DNA of 38,302 nucleotides, taken from CAZJJZ01 sp964546505. Its GTDB lineage: Bacteria; Patescibacteriota; Gracilibacteria; UBA1369. Position numbers and translations under genes: made by a program. The stretch is taken from assembly GCA_964546505.1 (NCBI GenBank), contig CAZJJZ010000012.1, positions 1-38,302 on the forward strand, read 5' to 3'. Shown in pieces: positions 33,728 through 38,302 of the stretch (positions are counted from its first letter, which is position 1; each line of letters opens with the position of its first letter). The notes beneath the pieces were generated by a model. It was given only the letters and a program-made list of their open reading frames with translations. It was not told the DNA's origin and made no database searches.

Positions 33728-36367
33728 ATGGCCGCAGAAACACCAATGATGAAGCAATATCGGCAGTTAAAAAGTCAATACCAGGACGCGATTCTGTTTT
33801 TTAGATTGGGTGATTTTTATGAAATGTTTGAACAGGACGCGTTGATGGCTGTGGAAATTTTGGGAATTACTTTGACTGCTCGCAGTAAAGGAGAAGATAA
33901 AATACCGATGTGCGGTATCCCCTATCATTCAGCTGCCAGGTATATTGCCCTGCTAAATAAAGCGGGAAAAAGAGTGGCAATCTGTGAACAAGTTAGCGAT
34001 CCAAATTTAAAAGGCATAGTTGAAAGACAGGTAGTGAGAGTGATTACGCCTGGAACAACTTTAGATGACAATTTATTGAATCAAAAAGCCGCAAACTATT
34101 TGTGCGCCTGGAAAGGGCTCACTTTGGCCTTTGCAGATATCAGTACTGGCGATTTGCAGGTGATTAGTTTGGATAGTCAAAAAGAGGTTGAAGCTGAACT
34201 AAGTAAAATCCAACCGATTGAATTGCTTCATTGGGAAATGGAAGAGAAGATGCAGAGAAAAATCAAAGGCCGTTTTGCGGATATCAATTTTTATGCAATG
34301 CCAGTTTTGAACGATGAAGAAGTGCGGAGTATTTGCGGTACTTTACCAAATTTGCTGGAGGGTAATTGGCAGAAAGAACAGTTGGTAGCTTTGGCTATGT
34401 TACTAAAATATGTCCAAGACACGCAAAAAACCGACATCAGTCATGTTCAGGAAGTCAAATTAATCAATAAACAAAATTTACTGCCACTGGATGAAGCAAC
34501 TATACGTAATCTGGAGTTAATTGAAAGCCTGCGTGAAAAGAATCAAGAAGGATCACTGTTGCAAGTCTTGGACAAAACTGTCACCAGTACTGGAGCACGA
34601 TTATTGAAACAGGTGTTAGTGTCACCCTTAAAAACAATTACGGAAATTGAAAAACGTCAACAAGTGATTGGCTTTTTTCTGAAGGAACAAAATTTACTAT
34701 TGGATTTGCGAGAACAGCTGAGAATGATGGGTGACTTGGAAAGGATGATAGGTAGATTGAGTTTAGCCAGTGGTAATGCACGCGATTTACGTGGTGTGGC
34801 TAAAGCACAGAGAACTATTCAAAAAGTGTTCGCCATGCTTTTTCCTTTAAATCACCCTCAAATCACGGAAATCCTCTCTGGGGTCGAGTTGTTGAATGAC
34901 ATTGTGGAATTGATTGAAAAGGTCATTGTGGAGGAGCCGCCGTTTAGTATCAAAGACGGTGGCATGATTGCCAAAGGCTATCATAGTGAATTGGACGAAT
35001 TGAAAGCAATTAGTAGTAGTGGCAAAAATTTTATTATCGAGATGCAAGCCAGGGAAATCGCCAGAACCGGTATTAGCTCACTGAAAATCAAATACAATAA
35101 AGTTTTTGGTTATTATATTGAAATCAGTAATGCGAATTTGAAGCAAGTACCTGAGGATTATGTCAGAAAACAGACTTTGGTGAATGCTGAGAGGTTTTCA
35201 ACACCTGAATTGAAAGAATATGAAAGCAAGGTTTTGGGTGCGGAAGAGAAAATTGTTGTTTTGGAAGAACAAATTTTCGAAGCAGTTAAACAGCTGGTTT
35301 TGGCCAAAAGCAGAGAATTAAAAAATAATGCGCAAGCGATTGCCTGGCTGGATGTGCTATCCACACAATCCTTGGTAGCCTGGGAGAACCACTATGTCAA
35401 ACCTGAGATAGGCTTGAATGATGAGTTGAAAATCAGTCAGGGAAGACATCCGGTGATTGAGAAGTTGAATCCAACTGATCGCTTTATAGCGAATGATTTG
35501 GAATTAAATGACAATGAACATCTCATGCTCATCACCGGTCCAAATATGGGCGGAAAATCTACCTATTTAAGACAAACTGCCATCATTGTATTGATGGCCC
35601 ACTTGGGCTTTTTTGTACCTGCTGAATCTGCAAAAATACCGCTGACTGATCGCATTTTTTCCCGAGTGGGTGCCAGTGATAATCTGGTGCGAGGTCAAAG
35701 TACTTTCTGGCTGGAAATGGAGGAAACTGCCTATATTCTTGCCAATGCAACGCCAAAGAGTCTCGTGATACTGGATGAAATTGGCCGTGGAACTTCCACT
35801 TTTGATGGCGTTAGTTTAGCTTGGGGTATCATGGAATACTTGCATAATCAGATTCAGGCTAAAACCCTGTTTGCCAGCCACTATCATGAATTGATTAATT
35901 TGGCTGAGGAATTGCCGCGCGCGGCCAACTATAGTGTACAGGTTCAGGAAAGCGAGCAGGGAGTGGTATTTTTGTACCAGATCGCGCGCGGCGGCATTAA
36001 TAAAAGTTATGGCCTAGAAGTTGCTAAATTAGCCGGTATTCCAGCAATAGTTTTGCAGAGAGCAAAAGAAATTTTGGCTGATTTGGAGGCTGAGAAAATT
36101 GGTATTGAGAAAGAATATTCACTGGCAAAGCTGACTGGATCTGAAGATATCGCCACCAAAAATAGACCAGTGAGTGAGAACTACATCAATTCAACTGATC
36201 CTGATCTGGAAAAACTGCAGCAAGAATATGATCAATTACAGAGGAAACAACAGCGTATCACTAGCGATCTCGCTGCGATTGACATCAATCAATTGACGCC
36301 GCTGCAAGCTATGCAAAAGTTGCAGTCACTGATTGAAGAAAACCATAAATTCGCCCCCAATGACTAA
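33728..36367 (+). CDS. mutS: MutS, DNA mismatch recognition protein
   Basis: MutS binds mispairs and small loops as a dimer and recruits MutL. The 879 residues begin with the mismatch-binding domain and its FYE motif (Phe30, Glu32). The connector, lever and clamp regions follow. The ATPase has Walker A GPNMGGKST (about residues 604-612), a signature region SRVGASDNLVRGQSTFWLEM, Walker B VILDEIGRGTSTFDG and the helix-turn-helix dimer segment (YGLEVAKLAGIP). The frame opens with a TTG at 33722, but the ATG at 33728 is preferred. Full length; this is MutS1, as shown by the FYE motif. A terminator stands just upstream, and mutL overlaps the 3' end by 8 bases. Confidence 0.97.
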   Translation: MAAETPMMKQYRQLKSQYQDAILFFRLGDFYEMFEQDALMAVEILGITLTARSKGEDKIPMCGIPYHSAARYIALLNKAGKRVAICEQVSDPNLKGIVERQVVRVITPGTTLDDNLLNQKAANYLCAWKGLTLAFADISTGDLQVISLDSQKEVEAELSKIQPIELLHWEMEEKMQRKIKGRFADINFYAMPVLNDEEVRSICGTLPNLLEGNWQKEQLVALAMLLKYVQDTQKTDISHVQEVKLINKQNLLPLDEATIRNLELIESLREKNQEGSLLQVLDKTVTSTGARLLKQVLVSPLKTITEIEKRQQVIGFFLKEQNLLLDLREQLRMMGDLERMIGRLSLASGNARDLRGVAKAQRTIQKVFAMLFPLNHPQITEILSGVELLNDIVELIEKVIVEEPPFSIKDGGMIAKGYHSELDELKAISSSGKNFIIEMQAREIARTGISSLKIKYNKVFGYYIEISNANLKQVPEDYVRKQTLVNAERFSTPELKEYESKVLGAEEKIVVLEEQIFEAVKQLVLAKSRELKNNAQAIAWLDVLSTQSLVAWENHYVKPEIGLNDELKISQGRHPVIEKLNPTDRFIANDLELNDNEHLMLITGPNMGGKSTYLRQTAIIVLMAHLGFFVPAESAKIPLTDRIFSRVGASDNLVRGQSTFWLEMEETAYILANATPKSLVILDEIGRGTSTFDGVSLAWGIMEYLHNQIQAKTLFASHYHELINLAEELPRAANYSVQVQESEQGVVFLYQIARGGINKSYGLEVAKLAGIPAIVLQRAKEILADLEAEKIGIEKEYSLAKLTGSEDIATKNRPVSENYINSTDPDLEKLQQEYDQLQRKQQRITSDLAAIDINQLTPLQAMQKLQSLIEENHKFAPND

Positions 36368-38261
36368 AATCAAAATACTTTCAGAACAGTTAATCAATCA
36401 AATTGCCGCTGGGGAAGTGGTGGAAAGACCGGCCTCCGCACTCAAGGAAATGCTGGAAAATGCTATTGATGCAGGGGCCACCAATCTTGCCGTGGAGATT
36501 GCCGGTGGAGGCGTGGAATTAATTCGGGTGACAGATAATGGCTGTGGAATGAGCCGTCAGGATGCAATTTTATGCTTGGAAAGACATGCCACTTCCAAAA
36601 TTGCTACTTTGGCCGATCTGGAAAAAATTGCCACCATGGGCTTTAGGGGTGAAGCTTTGGCGGCGATCGCTTCGGTTGCCAAGTTCAAAATTCAAACACG
36701 TTTAGCTAATGAGCCAGCTGGAACTGAGGTGTTGGGGGAAGGTGGATTGATTGCTGCAGTAAATGATTGCGGTTGCCCCAAAGGGACTATGGTGGAGGTC
36801 AGAGATTTGTTTTTTAATGTACCAGCCAGAAGAAAATTTCTCAAAAGTACTAATACTGAGGTGGAGAATTTGGTTGATGTAACTGTAAACTGCGCTTTGG
36901 TTTTTCCTCAGATCTCTTTCAGAATGATTGTTGATGGAAAAGTAGTATTGGATTTACCAGCAACTTCCGATCAGCTGGTTAGAGTACGCAATCTCTTTGG
37001 CAAAAATTTCAGTGATAACTTAGTAGAGGTTTTTAATGGCGCGCTTAATCTAAATCTGTCAGGTTGGATTGGAAAGCCGGAAATTGCCAGATCTTCCAAA
37101 AGTAATCAGTATTTGTTTGTGAATAATAGGCCGATTAAATCCGCGGTGTTAAGTTATGCTGTTAAACAAGCTTTCAACTCTTTGATTCCGAAAGAAAAAA
37201 ATCCTGCCTTTGTCTTATTTTTGCAAATACCGGCCGATTTGGTGGATGTAAATGTACATCCGCGTAAAACGGAAGTGAAGTTCAAGGATGAAAGGGAAGT
37301 GTTTCGGGTTTTGCTACAGGCGACCGAAAAAGCCTTAGAAAAAGCCATTTTGGTGCCTAAATGGGATGGAGAACAGGCCAATTACTATTTGGCCGCGGAA
37401 CAAACTGAGAGAAAATTGGAGACATCAACCACCAGTACTTGGTCGGAGCAATTACCTCTGCTCACTGCAAACGAGAATTCAGTGACGCCAAGACAACATC
37501 AGGAGATAAATACTGCAGAGCTTGATCTTCAGCAAAATACCAGTTCAACTCAAGTTGTACACAGCTCAGAATCGCTGGCCACAACTCCGAATTGGCAACA
37601 GGAAAGAGTAGAGGTAAAACCCGATAATACATTAGTTTTAGCTGATTTTACAATTCTTGGCCAGCATGCCAATTCCTTTATCGTCATTTCGCTAGGAGAA
37701 GATATTTTACTACTGGACCAACATGCTGCGCATGAAAGGATACGTTATGAAGAGCTGATGCGAGAAAGCGAGAAACAAGAAAAATCGATACAAACATTAC
37801 TAACTCCCCTAACGATTGAGTTACAACCGGCGGATGTGGTGATTTTGAATGGTAATAAAGATTTTTTTGACGCTATGGGAATGGAAATCGAACATTTTGG
37901 AGGAAATAGTTTTGCTATTCAAACTGTGCCAACTTTGCTGGCAAATGAAAATTTGGAAAATTTATTGCTGGGACTAATTGATGATTGCAAAAGTCACGGT
38001 TACAGAGGAGATTTATTTAGTCGTAAAGAGAAAATTCTGACTTATATAGCTTGTCGTACTGCCGTTAAGTTTGGTGATCAATTGGATGTTTTGGAAATGG
38101 AGTCTCTGGTGAAAAAATGGCTTGCTTCACCTGCAAGATTTACTTGCCCGCATGGTCGTCCAGCGATGATTGTGCTAGAAAAGGGAGAACTTTGGAAACG
38201 CTTTGGGCGCGACTATGCAGGCATGCATAAAAATTTAAGCTTTAAGGAATTGGGGTGTTAG
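36360..38261 (+). CDS. mutL: MutL, mismatch repair protein with endonuclease motif
   Basis: MutL links MutS to strand removal. The 634 residues contain the GHKL ATPase: NQIAAGEVVERPASALKEMLENAIDAGAT, DNGCGM, TSKIATLADLEKIATMGFRGEALA, and FFNVPARRKFLKS. A variable linker follows (about 340-430). The C-terminal domain has the nicking motif DQHAAHERIRYEE (about residues 453-465), ACR (about 564) and CPHGRP (about 596), so this is the endonuclease-active type, as expected where MutH is absent. The start is the ATG at 36360, which overlaps the mutS end by 8 bases; a TTG at 36333 is also in frame. The pair mutS-mutL is translationally coupled. Confidence 0.97.
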   Translation: MTKIKILSEQLINQIAAGEVVERPASALKEMLENAIDAGATNLAVEIAGGGVELIRVTDNGCGMSRQDAILCLERHATSKIATLADLEKIATMGFRGEALAAIASVAKFKIQTRLANEPAGTEVLGEGGLIAAVNDCGCPKGTMVEVRDLFFNVPARRKFLKSTNTEVENLVDVTVNCALVFPQISFRMIVDGKVVLDLPATSDQLVRVRNLFGKNFSDNLVEVFNGALNLNLSGWIGKPEIARSSKSNQYLFVNNRPIKSAVLSYAVKQAFNSLIPKEKNPAFVLFLQIPADLVDVNVHPRKTEVKFKDEREVFRVLLQATEKALEKAILVPKWDGEQANYYLAAEQTERKLETSTTSTWSEQLPLLTANENSVTPRQHQEINTAELDLQQNTSSTQVVHSSESLATTPNWQQERVEVKPDNTLVLADFTILGQHANSFIVISLGEDILLLDQHAAHERIRYEELMRESEKQEKSIQTLLTPLTIELQPADVVILNGNKDFFDAMGMEIEHFGGNSFAIQTVPTLLANENLENLLLGLIDDCKSHGYRGDLFSRKEKILTYIACRTAVKFGDQLDVLEMESLVKKWLASPARFTCPHGRPAMIVLEKGELWKRFGRDYAGMHKNLSFKELGC

Positions 38262-38302
38262 CTGTTTGAATGGGAAAGCGCCCCGCCGCCGCTGGGGCCG
38301 CG

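Overview
This 38.3 kb window is chromosomal bacterial DNA of moderate-to-low G+C with short intergenic gaps, many overlapping genes and few Shine-Dalgarno sequences. UGA is used as a stop (for example recF), so this is not a UGA-recoded lineage. Compact housekeeping genes sit beside a block of large membrane or helical proteins without obvious relatives, one of which resembles TrbL/VirB6. Together with rpsF-rpsR lacking both ssb and rplI, this suggests a Patescibacteria/CPR-type genome, perhaps Peregrinibacteria/Gracilibacteria-like. That placement is inference. There are six runs of N (8608-8706, 10147-10184, 11115-11201, 18318-18327, 18963-19024, 24351-24369). All lie in or at the edge of genes, and most break the reading frame because the gap length is not exact.

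Layout. 1-345: very A+T-rich, no gene. 346-4179 (minus): uvrA and a PrsW-type membrane protease. 4294-5823 (plus): recF and a small coiled-coil protein. 5820-6776 (minus): a predicted lipoprotein. 6890-8714 (plus): thrS without a TGS domain. 8818-9291 (minus): an unusually G+C-rich orphan gene with its own promoter, G-rich ribosome binding site and terminator. 9410-19470 (minus): a tightly packed operon of about 10 kb encoding a TrbL/VirB6-like polytopic protein, a very large soluble protein with repeated beta-type units, and three or four other unrecognised proteins; this is the best candidate for an undescribed system. 19699-22452 (plus): rpsF, rpsR, a LysM-M23 peptidase, yidD and an Smr-domain protein. 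22464-22694 (minus): a glutaredoxin-like protein. 22753-24859 (plus): uppP and a nucleotidyltransferase/left-handed beta-helix protein. 24867-26222/26273 (minus): MscS channel. 26340-27122 (plus): SPFH protein. 27162-28545 (minus): a polytopic protein and lspA. 28589-32471 (plus): ftsW, murG, a GT4 glycosyltransferase and a LemA-like protein. 32573-38261 (plus): lexA, two tiny ORFs, mutS and mutL.

How the genes fit together. Three themes recur. DNA repair: uvrA, recF, lexA, mutS and mutL, the last with an intact endonuclease motif. Envelope building: uppP, ftsW, murG, M23 peptidase, lspA, yidD, glycosyltransferase, MscS and SPFH; lspA would process the lipoprotein at 5820-6776. Translation: thrS, rpsF and rpsR. 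The lexA promoter carries two near-perfect palindromes with GTGA...TCAC arms, one exactly filling the -35/-10 spacer, which look like the LexA operators of this lineage. No tRNA, rRNA, CRISPR array or insertion sequence was seen.
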